Assembly: GCA_034432635.1 (NCBI GenBank)
Contig: DAOUBK010000015.1
Coordinates: forward strand, 75,733 to 139,732
From: Roseiflexus sp034432635
Lineage (GTDB): Bacteria; Chloroflexota; Chloroflexia; Chloroflexales; Roseiflexaceae
Length of the DNA: 64,000 nt
Direction of reading: 5' to 3'
Made by a program: the position numbers and the translations under genes. Of the stretch, positions 1-9,066 are shown one piece after another. Position 1 is the first letter of the stretch, and each line of letters opens with the position of its first letter. The notes below the pieces were generated by a model that was not told where the DNA came from, searched no databases, and saw nothing but the letters and a program-made list of their open reading frames with translations.

Positions 1-685
1 GCCAATGCGCTCTCGGTCGCCAGTCGCGTTGTGACATGCCCGCGACAGATCTGCTCGACAGCGCGCAGCCGCTCCATATCCTGATCGAGCACCGTCGTCT
101 GCACCTCCCATGAACTGCAGCCATAGGCGGCATTCCCACCAACCCGACTGGCGCCCAGAATGACCACCTCTACTGACGGCACACCAGGGATCGGCGCCAG
201 CAGCGTGCCACGCCCGCCACTCGGCGTTTCCAGCAAATGCGCCGCCAGTTGCGGCATCAGACGCCCGCATATCTCGCTCATCGGCAGGAGTACCGGCGCA
301 ATACCGTCGTCACGCCGGATCGCCTCATAACTCAGGGGCGAAGCGACGGCCGCCGCCAGACTGTCGATGATCCGGCGCGGCAATAGATGCAGGAAACCAC
401 ATACGATCTGCCCGGAACGCACCATCGGCAGGGCGTGATCCGGCACACCATCAACGGTCAACAACAGATTACCGCGTGCATAGATTTCTTCGGGACCGTA
501 AGCGATATGCGCTCCAACTGCACTGTACGAGGCGTCGGTGAACCCTGCACCATCGCCAGCACCGCTTTCGACAAACACAGTGTGCTCGGCGACGATCAGC
601 GAGTGAACGCCAGCCGGCGTCGGAGCAACCCGGTGTTCGTCGGGTGCGTGAGACCGTGGAATAGAATAGCCAGCCGCTCCTTCAC
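1..685 (-). pseudogene. alanine dehydrogenase-like gene, 5' frameshift, truncated by window edge
   Basis: The minus strand encodes an alanine dehydrogenase/PNT-type protein: an N-terminal EHRVAPTPAGVH motif, then GQIVCGFLHL, then a Rossmann segment VVILGASRVGG followed by VLDQDMERLRAV. The family normally oxidises L-alanine to pyruvate with NAD. A GTG start at 685 begins VKERLAI, but a tandem duplication of AATAG (660-664 and 665-669 on the plus strand) shifts the frame. Removing one copy joins VKERLAI directly to PRSHAPDEHRVAP, as the family expects. The usual VKVKEP block, which holds a substrate-binding lysine, reads LLTVDGV here, so even a repaired protein may be diverged. The C-terminus lies outside the window. 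The family call is good; the disruption is read directly from sequence but could be a sequencing error. Confidence 0.75.
660..669. repeat. 5-bp tandem duplication (AATAG x2) that breaks the ald-like frame
   Basis: The plus strand reads AATAGAATAG. One unit restores an uninterrupted reading frame from the GTG at 685 on the minus strand into the conserved alanine-dehydrogenase N-terminus. This is the type of change produced by replication slippage. Confidence 0.8.
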
Positions 686-721
686 CCGGATTTCACCACC
701 GTATGGGTGAGCATACCATGT

Positions 722-735
722 GGTAGTATACTACC
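722..735. promoter_or_regulatory. 14-bp perfect palindrome between divergent genes (putative operator)
   Basis: GGTAGTATACTACC is a perfect inverted repeat lying between the ald-like gene (minus) and yggX (plus). Its position 51 bp before the yggX start and 37 bp before the ald-like GTG suits an operator or overlapping promoter (it contains GTATACT). No regulator gene is adjacent, so the binding protein is unknown. Confidence 0.45.
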
Positions 736-786
736 GCAGGGAAAGGTGAACCTCACGTCGTAACGATTTGCCAACTGGAGACAGGC

Positions 787-1074
787 ATGAGCACACCACG
801 AATGGTCAAATGCGTCAAACTCGGGCGTGAACTACCGGGTCTGCCCCGCCCGCCGTACCCCGGTGAGCTGGGGAAGCGCATTTACGAAAATGTATCGCAA
901 CAGGCGTGGAATATGTGGATGGACCAGGCGCTGTTGATTATCAACCACTACGGACTGAGCATGGTCGATCCCCGCGCAACTGAGTTGATGATACAACAGG
1001 CGGAAATCTTCTTCTTTGGCGAAGGTGAAACGAAACCCGAAGGCTGGACGCCTGAACCGACGAATGAGGAGTGA
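787..1074 (+). CDS. yggX: Fe(II)-trafficking protein YggX family
   Basis: This 95-residue protein matches the YggX family along its length. VKCVKLGRELPGL near the N-terminus includes the conserved cysteine, followed by PPYPGELGKRIYENVS, a WNMWMDQ helix, and the C-terminal block DPRATELMIQQAEIFFFG. In enterobacteria YggX protects iron-sulfur proteins against oxidation and is thought to traffic Fe(II); that role is carried over by homology. The C-terminus has about ten extra acidic residues. A GGAG motif (777-780) sets the ATG at 787. The downstream glycosyltransferase begins immediately after the stop, so the two are probably co-transcribed. The palindrome at 722-735 may control the promoter. 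Confidence 0.93.
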   Translation: MSTPRMVKCVKLGRELPGLPRPPYPGELGKRIYENVSQQAWNMWMDQALLIINHYGLSMVDPRATELMIQQAEIFFFGEGETKPEGWTPEPTNEE

Positions 1075-2334
1075 GTGCGCGGCATGCGCCGGACGATCAC
1101 GCTCCTGGTGAGCGGAACGCTGGGTGATGTCCGACCCATGGTTGCACTTGGCGTCGGGTTGCGCAACGCCGGTTATGACGTCCGGATAGCGACTCACGCA
1201 CACTATGCGCCTCTCGTTCAGGCGCATGGTTTGTTCTGGGTGCGCGTCGAAGGCAACCCCAGCGATCTGCTCCGCTCCGACGATGCAGCCCTAACTCTCG
1301 AGCGGGGGGCGTTGCGTGGCGCGGCTGCTTCGTTACGCTACATTCGACGAGCGCAGGCGGTCTATGCACGCATGATCGACTCGGCAACCGAAGCATGCCG
1401 CGAAAGCGATGCACTGATCGTGTCGCTGGCAAGTTGCTGGGGACAACTCATCGCTACCGCTCTCGACTTGCCGTGCATCTGGGCGCCGCTGCAACCGATC
1501 ACACCCACCGCGCGCTTTCCATCGCCGCTGTTGCCCGTGAACCATCAGCTGGCGCGCCTGAGTTATTCCATCGTCGAACTGACCACGTGGCTCCCGTGGT
1601 ACGCAGTGCTGCGCCGCTGGCGATCACACGCGCCCGGTCCACGTCGCATACCGCTCGACCCCTTCGCACTGGCGCGGCAGTCACGCGCACCGTTCATCTA
1701 CGGCTTCAGCCCGTACATCGTACCACCCCCGACCGATTGGAACCCGCGCCATACTGTCACCGGCTACTGGTTTCTCGACGATCCCGGCGAACGTCTGTCG
1801 CCCGAGATAACCGCCTTCCTGGCATATGGCGACCCGCCGGTTGCCATCGGTTTTGGCAGCATGGGGGGGCGACGACTGCGCGACGATGCAGTTCTGACGA
1901 TAACGGCGCTGACCCTGGCACAGCGGCGCGGCATTCTGATTAGCGTACCAGAGGCGGCACGGATGGCAACCGGTTGCCGCGACATCCTGGTTGTGCCCTA
2001 TGCGCCACATCATCTGCTCTTCCCGCACATCGCCGTTGCCGTTCACCACGGCGGCGCCGGTGCGACCGCTGCCAGTTTACGCGCCGGCGTCCCAACCGTG
2101 ACGATTCCGGTTGGCATCGACCAACCCTTCTGGGGAAGGCGTGTCGCCGCGCTGGGAGCAGGACCGCCGCCGCTAATGCGTCGGCATGCTACGCCGGATC
2201 TGTTGGCGGCGGCCATCATCGCCGCTACCGACGACGCAATCCGGGTACGCGCCGCCGCGCTGGGACGTCTGATCCGCGCCGAACAGGGTGTGACACGCGC
2301 CGTTGAAACAATCGGCGCCTGTCTAGGGTGGTAG
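1075..2334 (+). CDS. UGT/MGT-type glycosyltransferase (sterol/macrolide glucosyltransferase-like)
   Basis: This 419-residue GT-B enzyme belongs to the GT1/GT28-like group. It has an N-terminal SGTLGDVRPMVALGVGLRNAG segment typical of glycosyltransferases that modify lipids, sterols or macrolides. In the C-terminal half VPYAPHHLLFPHIAVAVHHGGAGATAASLRAGVPTV-type sequence carries the HHGGAGT donor-binding signature, and IGFGSM marks the linker. The likely reaction is transfer of a sugar from a nucleotide donor to a small lipophilic acceptor; the acceptor cannot be told. GTG at 1075 directly follows the yggX stop; an alternative ATG lies at 1084. No membrane segment is evident, which fits a cytoplasmic or peripheral enzyme. 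Confidence 0.85.
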   Translation: MRGMRRTITLLVSGTLGDVRPMVALGVGLRNAGYDVRIATHAHYAPLVQAHGLFWVRVEGNPSDLLRSDDAALTLERGALRGAAASLRYIRRAQAVYARMIDSATEACRESDALIVSLASCWGQLIATALDLPCIWAPLQPITPTARFPSPLLPVNHQLARLSYSIVELTTWLPWYAVLRRWRSHAPGPRRIPLDPFALARQSRAPFIYGFSPYIVPPPTDWNPRHTVTGYWFLDDPGERLSPEITAFLAYGDPPVAIGFGSMGGRRLRDDAVLTITALTLAQRRGILISVPEAARMATGCRDILVVPYAPHHLLFPHIAVAVHHGGAGATAASLRAGVPTVTIPVGIDQPFWGRRVAALGAGPPPLMRRHATPDLLAAAIIAATDDAIRVRAAALGRLIRAEQGVTRAVETIGACLGW

Positions 2335-2917
2335 GTTCTCATACGTATCACTGGAGACATCCGGTTCTGCGCAAATTCCGCCCTCTCGCCACCAGAGCGG
2401 GTTATGAACGTTTATCCCCGATGATGTGAGGTATCGCTGATCACGCTCGAGCCGCACCGTGCATTCCAGGCACGCGAGCGCCTGTCCCCATCTTCCACCG
2501 TGGCGCGCTGTTCTGCAGCGAATCGCTGTCACCAATGGACGCCAGGGGAACGGACAGGGACGACGTATGTGTCACCCCATGCCGATACATGCCCGGGCAA
2601 CCCCCTGCACTCGTGACCGGCAGCGCGTGGAAGCGACCTGTGCGTGCCTGCGTGCACGACCCTCGCGGGTGGGCGAAACATTAAACTCAGCAGTCGCACC
2701 GATGGCGCTTCACTGCCGGAAACCTGGGACACACCAGGCTGATGCGCCCGGTGTACTGCACATCTGCACCGGTATCGTCGATCTTCTGGTATCATGCACT
2801 CTGCTTCGAGACGTGTCTCTCTGTTGCACTTTTTTGGTGCTGCTGCTTCGGCAGCGTGATGTCTGCGTTGCGACGCTTTTACAGGCAGTACCCGTGTCAG
2901 CCTTTCTGAAGTGAACC
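2335..2917. other. intergenic region holding one copy of a dispersed repeat
   Basis: No convincing gene lies here. The only longish reading frame (2459-2914, plus) is cysteine/arginine-rich without family features. About 2380-2610 is copy A of a dispersed repeat, annotated separately. The 300 bp before 2918 are otherwise featureless. Confidence 0.6.
2380..2610 (+). repeat. dispersed intergenic repeat, copy A
   Basis: This stretch aligns in inverted orientation with 34430-34650. Shared blocks include CTGATCACG (about 2438), GCACCGTGC, the 18-base AGGCACGCGAGCGCCTGT, and GCGCTGTTCTGC. The homology runs on into a degenerate version (2557-2578) of the perfect 22-bp palindrome found in copy B. 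Both copies lie between genes and neither has a credible reading frame, so this looks like a miniature or REP-type element, or the end of an insertion sequence. Confidence 0.7.
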
Positions 2918-4078
2918 ATGAACGTTGTCTTTCTCTCGCCGCACTTTCCGCCAAACTGGCGCCTGTTCTGCGTCCGCCTGCGCAATCTGGGAGCGAATGT
3001 GCTCGGCATTGCCGATGAACCTTATGAACTGTTGCATCCCGATCTGCGTACAGCCCTGACCGAGTATTACCGCGTATCGGATCTGCACAACTACGATGAA
3101 GTACTGCGCGCCCTCGGCTATTTTACCTACCGCTACGGCAAAATCCAGCGCATCGATTCGCTCAACGAATACTGGCTGGAAACCGAAGCACGCCTGCGCA
3201 CCGATTTCAACGTCGAAGGACCAAAGACCGCCGATCTGCCGCGCATGAAGCGCAAATCGGAGATGAAACGCCTCTTCACCCGCGCCCAGGTGGATGTCGC
3301 GCGCGGGATTCTGGTCGATTCGCCAGCCCGTGCGCGCGCATTCGTTGCCTCGGTGGGGTATCCGGTCGTTGCCAAGCCGGACATCGGCGTTGGGGCGAAC
3401 CATACCTTCAAGATCGTCAACAACACCGAACTTGAGGCGTTTCTGATGAGCCAGCCGGAAGGGTATCTGCTCGAAGAGTATGTCCAAGGCGTCATTCAGA
3501 CGTTCGATGGACTGACGGATCAACATGGCGAACCAGTCTTCTTCACCTCGATGCAGTACAGCGACGGCGTTATGGAGATTGTTATCAACAACGATGACAT
3601 CTTCTATCTCACCGAACGGAACATCCCTCCCGATCTCGAGCAGGCTGGTCGACGCATCCTGGCGCTCTTCGACGTGCGCGAACGCTTCTTCCACTTCGAG
3701 TTCTTCCGCACGCCCGAAGAGCGACTGGTGGCGCTCGAAGTCAACCTGCGACCACCGGGCGGTCTGACGATCGATATGTTCAACTATGCCAGCAACATTG
3801 ATCTCTACGAAGCCTGGGCGCATGTGATACTGCATCAACCCTGGCAGGCGCCACCGGAGCGCCCGTACCACGTGTGCTACGCCGGGCGCAAACCCATGCG
3901 CCCGTATGCACTCACACACGCCGAGATCATGGCGCGTTTCGGCAATCGTATCGTCCATCATCAACCGATGCCCGACCTCTTTCATCGCGCCATGGGCGCG
4001 TATGCGTACCTTATCCACACACCTGATCGCCAGGAGGCACTTGTCATTGCACAGCAGATTCAGCGACTGAGTATCTGA
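2918..4078 (+). CDS. ATP-grasp carboxylate-amine ligase family protein
   Basis: This 386-residue protein has an ATP-grasp fold. The N-terminus (MNVVFLSPHFPPNW) is a Rossmann-like preATP-grasp domain. The centre holds MKRLFTRAQVDVARG, then GYPVVAKPDIGVGANHTFKI, the nucleotide-binding lysine and loop, and EEYVQG. FFHFEFFRTPEERLVALEVNLRPPGG near residue 290 supplies the metal-binding Glu and Asn. Members join a carboxylate to an amine or thiol with ATP cleavage; the substrates are not predictable. It is followed by sbcC after 79 bp, but no shared function is apparent. It is probably cytosolic. The Shine-Dalgarno sequence before 2918 is weak. Confidence 0.85.
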   Translation: MNVVFLSPHFPPNWRLFCVRLRNLGANVLGIADEPYELLHPDLRTALTEYYRVSDLHNYDEVLRALGYFTYRYGKIQRIDSLNEYWLETEARLRTDFNVEGPKTADLPRMKRKSEMKRLFTRAQVDVARGILVDSPARARAFVASVGYPVVAKPDIGVGANHTFKIVNNTELEAFLMSQPEGYLLEEYVQGVIQTFDGLTDQHGEPVFFTSMQYSDGVMEIVINNDDIFYLTERNIPPDLEQAGRRILALFDVRERFFHFEFFRTPEERLVALEVNLRPPGGLTIDMFNYASNIDLYEAWAHVILHQPWQAPPERPYHVCYAGRKPMRPYALTHAEIMARFGNRIVHHQPMPDLFHRAMGAYAYLIHTPDRQEALVIAQQIQRLSI

Positions 4079-4157
4079 ATATGATGCGCGCTTGCGTCAA
4101 CCGCCGACCTCGGCTACACCACCGTGCGCATCTGTTCGACAGTGTGGTGAGACGGCT

Positions 4158-7100
4158 ATGATTCCCCGCAAACTGGCGCTGCAAAACTTTATGTGTTACC
4201 GCGAAGGAGTGCCGCCGCTGGAGTTCGATGGCATATCGATTGCGTGTCTGGCGGGCGAAAATGGCGCCGGTAAATCGGCGCTGCTCGACGCGATCACCTG
4301 GGCGCTGTGGGGCGAAGCGCGCCTGAAGAGCGACGATGACCTGGTGGCGCTTGGCGCGACCGAGATGATGGTGGAACTGGAGTTCACCCTCGATAGGCAG
4401 GATTACCGGATCATCCGGCGTCGCATTCGCGGGAAGCGTAGCGGTCAGAGCCAGCTCGATTTCCAGGTGCGCGATGGGAATGAGTGGCGCTCACTCACTC
4501 TCGGCGGCATCCGCGAAACGCAGCAGTTGATCATCCGCACGTTGCGGATGGATTACGAAATTTTCGCCAACTCAGCATACCTGCGTCAGGGACACGCCGA
4601 CGAGTTCACCCGCAAAGAGCCGGCGAAACGCAAGCAGGTACTGGCGGACATTCTCGGTTTGAGCATCTACGAGGAACTGGAGAGTCAGGCGAAAGAGCGT
4701 GCGCGCAGCATTGAAGGGCAGATTCGCGGTCTCGAAGGACAGATCGGTGAACTGCGCCAGCAGGCAGAACGCCGCGATATGCTGGCGGAAGAGGTGCGCG
4801 TCGCCGAAGCACGTGTCGCCGACGCGCTGGCGCGTGTCGAAGCGGCGCGGCAGGCGCTCGACGCCGCTACTGCCAGAGTGCAGGAACTCGAACGTCTCCG
4901 CGCGATCCGCGATGATCGCCGTGCACAGATCGAGGAACGGCGCAAAGACCGTAGTGCACAGGCGGAGCAGGTTGATCGTCTGCGGACTCTTCAGGATCGC
5001 GCCGAGTCCTGGATTGCACGGCGCGCCGAGATCGAGAAGGGCATCCGCCTGCTTCGCGCCGCCGAAGCCGAGTGTGACCGCCTTGCCGCTCTGCGCGACC
5101 AGTACGACCACCTGCAGAGCCGGCGCACAGCGCTGGTCCAGGCGCTTACCAATGCGGAACACGCCATTCGATCCGATCTGCGCGTTGCCGAAACGCAGGT
5201 TCAGACCCTCCGCGACCGCGCTGCCCGTCGCCCGCAACTGGTGGCGGAAATCCAGCGCCTCTCTGCCCAGCTTGCAGAACATCCCCCGATTGTGGAAGCG
5301 TTATCCGCTGCCCGCACCCGTCGTACCACGCTGACCGAGCGGCTGCGGCGCGTCAATGAACTGTTGCGACGCCGCACCGAACTGGAGAGCGACATCAAAC
5401 TGAAACACGACTCGCTGGTTACCACACGCGAAGAGCAGAAGCGGATACTCCGCACGCTGGCGGATCAACTGAAGCACGAGTCGCGCTGGCGTACCGAACT
5501 CGCCGCAGCAACCGGGGAACGGACGCACCTGGAACAGGAAGCCGCCCGCCTCGATACCCTGCGCAACGACGAGCGCGCCCTTGCCGAAAAGATCGGCGCC
5601 ATCCGCGCCGAATGTGAAACGGTCAGAAAGCAGGGCGAGCAGATCAACGAAAAACTGCGCCTGCTCGGACCCGATCTCAAAGTTTGCCCGCTCTGCAAGA
5701 GCGAACTGGGACACGACGGCATTGCGCACATCCAGGCAGAGTACGAACGCGAACGTCAGGTGCTGCGCCAGCAGTACGCAGTCGCAAAACGCAACGCCGA
5801 GTGCCTCGAAGCGAACCTCAAACGTTTGCGCAACGACATTCGCACCATCGAAGCGCGCGTCAACACCCTCCCCGACGTACAGGGACGCATTGCGCGCCTG
5901 GAAAGCGAACTGGCAAAATGCGACACCTACCGCCAGCAGCAGATCGAGGCGCAACGCCTACACGACGATGTAGCGCTGCGCCTGTTGAAGAACGATTACG
6001 AACCGGCGGCGCGTGAGGAACTGAAACGCATCGATGCTGAAATCAACGCGCTGGGATCGGTCGATGCGCTCGAACGCGAAATTGCCGCAATCGAACGCCA
6101 GGTTGCCGCGCTTGAAGACCGCAGTCGCGAACAGGCGAGCGTACAGGCGAAGATTGACGGGTTGCAGCGCGAGATTCAGCAGATCGACAGCGAGGACCCC
6201 GCGCTGCACGAACAGGAACAGATTGTCGCCGCGTTCACCGCACGACTTGCGCAGGGCGACTTTGCCCACGACGAGCGCGCCGCGCTGGTAGACATCGACC
6301 GGCAGATCGCAGCGCTGGGATACAGCCGTGAGCAGTACGAACAGGCGCAGGCTGAAGTAAAAATGCTGCGCCACTGGGAAGAAGACCTGGCACGCCTGCA
6401 GCGCGCCGAAGAATGGCTCGCCGACAACCGTGACGAACTCACGCGCGCAGCTGAGCGCCTCCGGCAACTCGACGCACAGATCGCTGCCGACGAGGAAGAG
6501 TTACGTTCGCTCGACGAACATCTGCGCGACCTGGCGCCGGCCGCGCGCGAGCGCGCCGAGGCCGCCAGCCGGCTCGAAGAGCTGAACCGCGAGGTGATGG
6601 TGTACCAGAAAGACCTCGGCGAACGCCAGGGGTATCTGCGCCGTGCACAGGAGGCGGCCAGCGCTCTCGTCGAAGCTGAAGCACAACGCCAGGCACTGCT
6701 CGAACGCAAGAGCCTGTTCGATGAACTGACGCAGGCGTTCGGTAAAAAAGGCGTTCAGGCGATGCTTATCGAAACGGCGCTTCCCGAACTGGAACGCGAA
6801 GCCAACCGCCTGCTCAGCCGCATGACCGACAATCAACTCCACCTGACGTTCGAAACCCAACGTGACACGAAAAAAGGGGATGTCGCAGAAACACTCGATA
6901 TCAAAATCGCCGATGCGCTTGGCACCCGCGTGTACGACGCCTACAGCGGCGGCGAGGCGTTTCGCCTCGACTTCGCCATCAGGATCGCGCTCTCGAAGTT
7001 GCTGGCGCGACGCGCCGGCGCGCGCCTCGAAACCCTGATCATCGACGAAGGGTTCGGATCGCAGGATGCTCGCGGGCGTGAACGCCTGGTCGAGGCAATC

Positions 7101-7226
7101 ATCTCGGTACAGAACGATTTCCGCCGCGTGCTGGTGATCACCCACATCCAGGAATTGAAGGATATGTTTCCGGTGCAGATCGAAATCGTCAAAACACCGA
7201 ACGGAAGCGTCTGGAACATTGTGTAA
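4158..7226 (+). CDS. sbcC: SbcC/Rad50-family SMC-like exonuclease subunit
   Basis: This 1022-residue protein has a split ABC ATPase at its ends. GENGAGKS is the Walker A motif about 37 residues in. The C-terminus carries YSGGEAFRLDFA (ABC signature) and LETLIIDEGFGSQD (Walker B plus D-loop). Between them are roughly 700 residues of Arg/Glu-rich coiled coil, interrupted by a zinc-hook CPLC (C510 and C513). With the SbcD/Mre11 nuclease such proteins process hairpins and double-strand breaks. No sbcD gene is beside it, so the partner must be encoded elsewhere. I chose the ATG at 4158 because MIPRKLALQNFMCY is the conserved N-terminus; the frame is open upstream to 4092. Confidence 0.95.
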   Translation: MIPRKLALQNFMCYREGVPPLEFDGISIACLAGENGAGKSALLDAITWALWGEARLKSDDDLVALGATEMMVELEFTLDRQDYRIIRRRIRGKRSGQSQLDFQVRDGNEWRSLTLGGIRETQQLIIRTLRMDYEIFANSAYLRQGHADEFTRKEPAKRKQVLADILGLSIYEELESQAKERARSIEGQIRGLEGQIGELRQQAERRDMLAEEVRVAEARVADALARVEAARQALDAATARVQELERLRAIRDDRRAQIEERRKDRSAQAEQVDRLRTLQDRAESWIARRAEIEKGIRLLRAAEAECDRLAALRDQYDHLQSRRTALVQALTNAEHAIRSDLRVAETQVQTLRDRAARRPQLVAEIQRLSAQLAEHPPIVEALSAARTRRTTLTERLRRVNELLRRRTELESDIKLKHDSLVTTREEQKRILRTLADQLKHESRWRTELAAATGERTHLEQEAARLDTLRNDERALAEKIGAIRAECETVRKQGEQINEKLRLLGPDLKVCPLCKSELGHDGIAHIQAEYERERQVLRQQYAVAKRNAECLEANLKRLRNDIRTIEARVNTLPDVQGRIARLESELAKCDTYRQQQIEAQRLHDDVALRLLKNDYEPAAREELKRIDAEINALGSVDALEREIAAIERQVAALEDRSREQASVQAKIDGLQREIQQIDSEDPALHEQEQIVAAFTARLAQGDFAHDERAALVDIDRQIAALGYSREQYEQAQAEVKMLRHWEEDLARLQRAEEWLADNRDELTRAAERLRQLDAQIAADEEELRSLDEHLRDLAPAARERAEAASRLEELNREVMVYQKDLGERQGYLRRAQEAASALVEAEAQRQALLERKSLFDELTQAFGKKGVQAMLIETALPELEREANRLLSRMTDNQLHLTFETQRDTKKGDVAETLDIKIADALGTRVYDAYSGGEAFRLDFAIRIALSKLLARRAGARLETLIIDEGFGSQDARGRERLVEAIISVQNDFRRVLVITHIQELKDMFPVQIEIVKTPNGSVWNIV

Positions 7227-7283
7227 TCGATCTGCTGTTGCGTCCTGCGAGAGACCGGCACAGGGCGCTCATCACCGCCGCCT

Positions 7284-8039
7284 ATGGAACTCTCCGACCT
7301 CTTGCCCGACTTTATCTTCCTGCCATCGCAACCTTTCCTGATGGGAACGCCGGAGCGCGAACTTGGCATGCTGGCAAAGACCTATGGCGGCACCCGCGAG
7401 TCGTACCGCGAAGAGTCACCCCAGCATCGACTCCGCCTTCCGCCGTTCGCGATTGCGGATACGCCGATCACCAATGCACTCTACGCGATCTATGTCGCCG
7501 ATACAGGCGCACGTCCACCACTCATCTGGCGCGGCGCCTCGCCTCCCGACAGCCTGCGCGCCTGCCCGGTGACCGATGTGAGCTGGGAAGACGCGCAGCA
7601 TTTCTGCCGCTGGCTCAGCAACATGATGGCAGTGCCCTACCGTTTGCCGACCGAAGCAGAGTGGGAGTATGCCGCACGCGGCAGCGACGGGCGGCGCTTC
7701 CCGTGGGGTGATGAATGGAACCCAGCCTGCGCCAACACCCGCGAAAGCGGTCCAGGCGTCGTTACGCCGGTCGGCGCCTATCCATGCGGTGCGAGTCCCT
7801 GGGGATGCCTCGATATAGCAGGGAACGTCTGGGAATGGACGGCATCACTCGACGCACCCTATCCGTATCGCTCCGACGATGGGCGCGAGAATCCGCACGC
7901 TCCCGGACGACGCATCCTGCGCGGCGGATCGTTCGCCAACCCGCACGGCTTCGCCCGCTGCGCCTGTCGTTTCCGCCTCGCGCCAACCGTGCGCAACGAA
8001 TTCCTCGGATTTCGCCTAGCGTTCAGCACAACACCGTGA
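7284..8039 (+). CDS. SUMF1/FGE-sulfatase domain protein lacking the catalytic cysteines
   Basis: This 251-residue protein is almost entirely one SUMF1-type domain: PFLMGTPERE at the start, then YRLPTEAEWEYAARG, FPWGDEW, GNVWEWTAS, RILRGGSF and GFRLAFS at the end. True formylglycine-generating enzymes need a cysteine shortly after RGGS. Here the segment reads RGGSFANPHGFARCACRFR, so that residue is not cysteine and the usual pair is absent. It is therefore more likely a member of the broad SUMF1-like group used in other oxidations or as a binding module. No sulfatase gene is nearby. It has no signal peptide and follows sbcC by 57 bp. Confidence 0.88.
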   Translation: MELSDLLPDFIFLPSQPFLMGTPERELGMLAKTYGGTRESYREESPQHRLRLPPFAIADTPITNALYAIYVADTGARPPLIWRGASPPDSLRACPVTDVSWEDAQHFCRWLSNMMAVPYRLPTEAEWEYAARGSDGRRFPWGDEWNPACANTRESGPGVVTPVGAYPCGASPWGCLDIAGNVWEWTASLDAPYPYRSDDGRENPHAPGRRILRGGSFANPHGFARCACRFRLAPTVRNEFLGFRLAFSTTP

Positions 8040-8040
8040 A

Positions 8041-8865
8041 CCATCGGTTCTTCCTCACTCCGTTCCCCGGCCAGTTCACTGCCCAGAAGACCCAACTGAA
8101 CCACATACGGTGTTCCGGCAAACTCCGAGAAATACGCGAATCGTGCCCGCTCGAACCACTGCGTGAGACGACCACGCTCGACCTGTGCTCCAGAAATGGG
8201 ATACCCGAATAGCGCCAGATTTTCGGCAGCGGAAAAGCCGGGGCTGCCATCCAGCTCCAGTCCGTGGCTCGACCAGTATCCCCAGAACTTCGGCGCAATG
8301 GCGTTCCCTGTTTCCGGAAAGAAGTGCGGCGCAGCGGGATCACCTTTTGGCAATGTTTGTCAGTCGCGCCCCTGACGGCTGAGCGCCTCAACCCCTAGCC
8401 GACCGAGTCGGACACTCTGCGTCAGCAGCAACCAGTACTCCTTCGAAAGATTGGTTTCGCGATTCGGAATTATCCGGATCATAGTGCCATTCAAAGCGCT
8501 GACGCCCGAAATACTGCACCATGTACCAGCGGCCCTCGATCTGCTCCAGAAATGCTTCGCTGATCGGATACCCGAAGACCGGCAATCCTCCCATACGATC
8601 CCAGTACTTCAAAAAGGGCAGATGTAGATTATGTCAAGTTTTGGGGTAATAGCGTGTAAAATAGACATCCTTCAGTTCCCTCGGTCGACGGTACAGATAG
8701 TAGGATGAGCAGGTTACCCATCTGCTGAGATCATCGAGTACAGGGGCGTCGCAGCGGCGCTGATTGCGCAAATCAAGATAGGGCGAACGATAGTAAAGCG
8801 ATACAGATCAGCGTTACCACAACCAGCGTGGGTGAAAGATAAGCGCGATGCACACGATGAACCAT
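8041..8865 (-). pseudogene. decayed secreted protein with FGYPI-type repeat domains
   Basis: Fragments of one gene lie in order on the minus strand. An ATG at 8865 with a strong upstream AGAAGGAG begins a signal-peptide-like sequence (MVHRVHRAYLSPTLVVVTLI...) that hits a stop at 8773. A repeat unit then reads LPVFGYPISEAFLE ... VQYFGRQRFEWH (8612 to about 8430), followed by a frameshift into LGRLGVEALSRQGRD and an in-frame TGA. The same frame continues with FFPETGNAI ... FGYPISGAQVE ... FERARFAYF ... GLLGSELAG. Such FPETG/FGYPI/RFEYH repeats occur in exported Chloroflexota proteins. The 3' end runs into the SUMF1 gene. At least three lesions make it non-functional. Confidence 0.8.
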
Positions 8866-9066
8866 TCCTCGTACTCCTTCTATCAAACAAATACCGTCAA
8901 ACGCATCAATTGCAGAGTGGTACAATAGGCAGCGATGTCTGGGTCGCGCCGGCAGGCGCTTCCCGCTAGCCTTGTACACGTGCCATCCAGGACGAACGTT
9001 ATCATTTTGGTTTCGATATTGAGCCATTCGCGTCATCGACTATTCGGAGAGCAGGGGTTCTGACCT

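Noticed and set aside
387..710. 107-aa plus-strand frame
   Set aside because: It is antisense to the alanine-dehydrogenase-like sequence, which has clear family motifs.
2459..2914. 151-aa frame in the 2335-2917 gap
   Set aside because: It is Cys/Arg-rich without family features and overlaps the dispersed repeat.
2897..4018. 373-aa minus-strand frame
   Set aside because: It is an antisense shadow of the ATP-grasp gene, caused by high GC codon bias.
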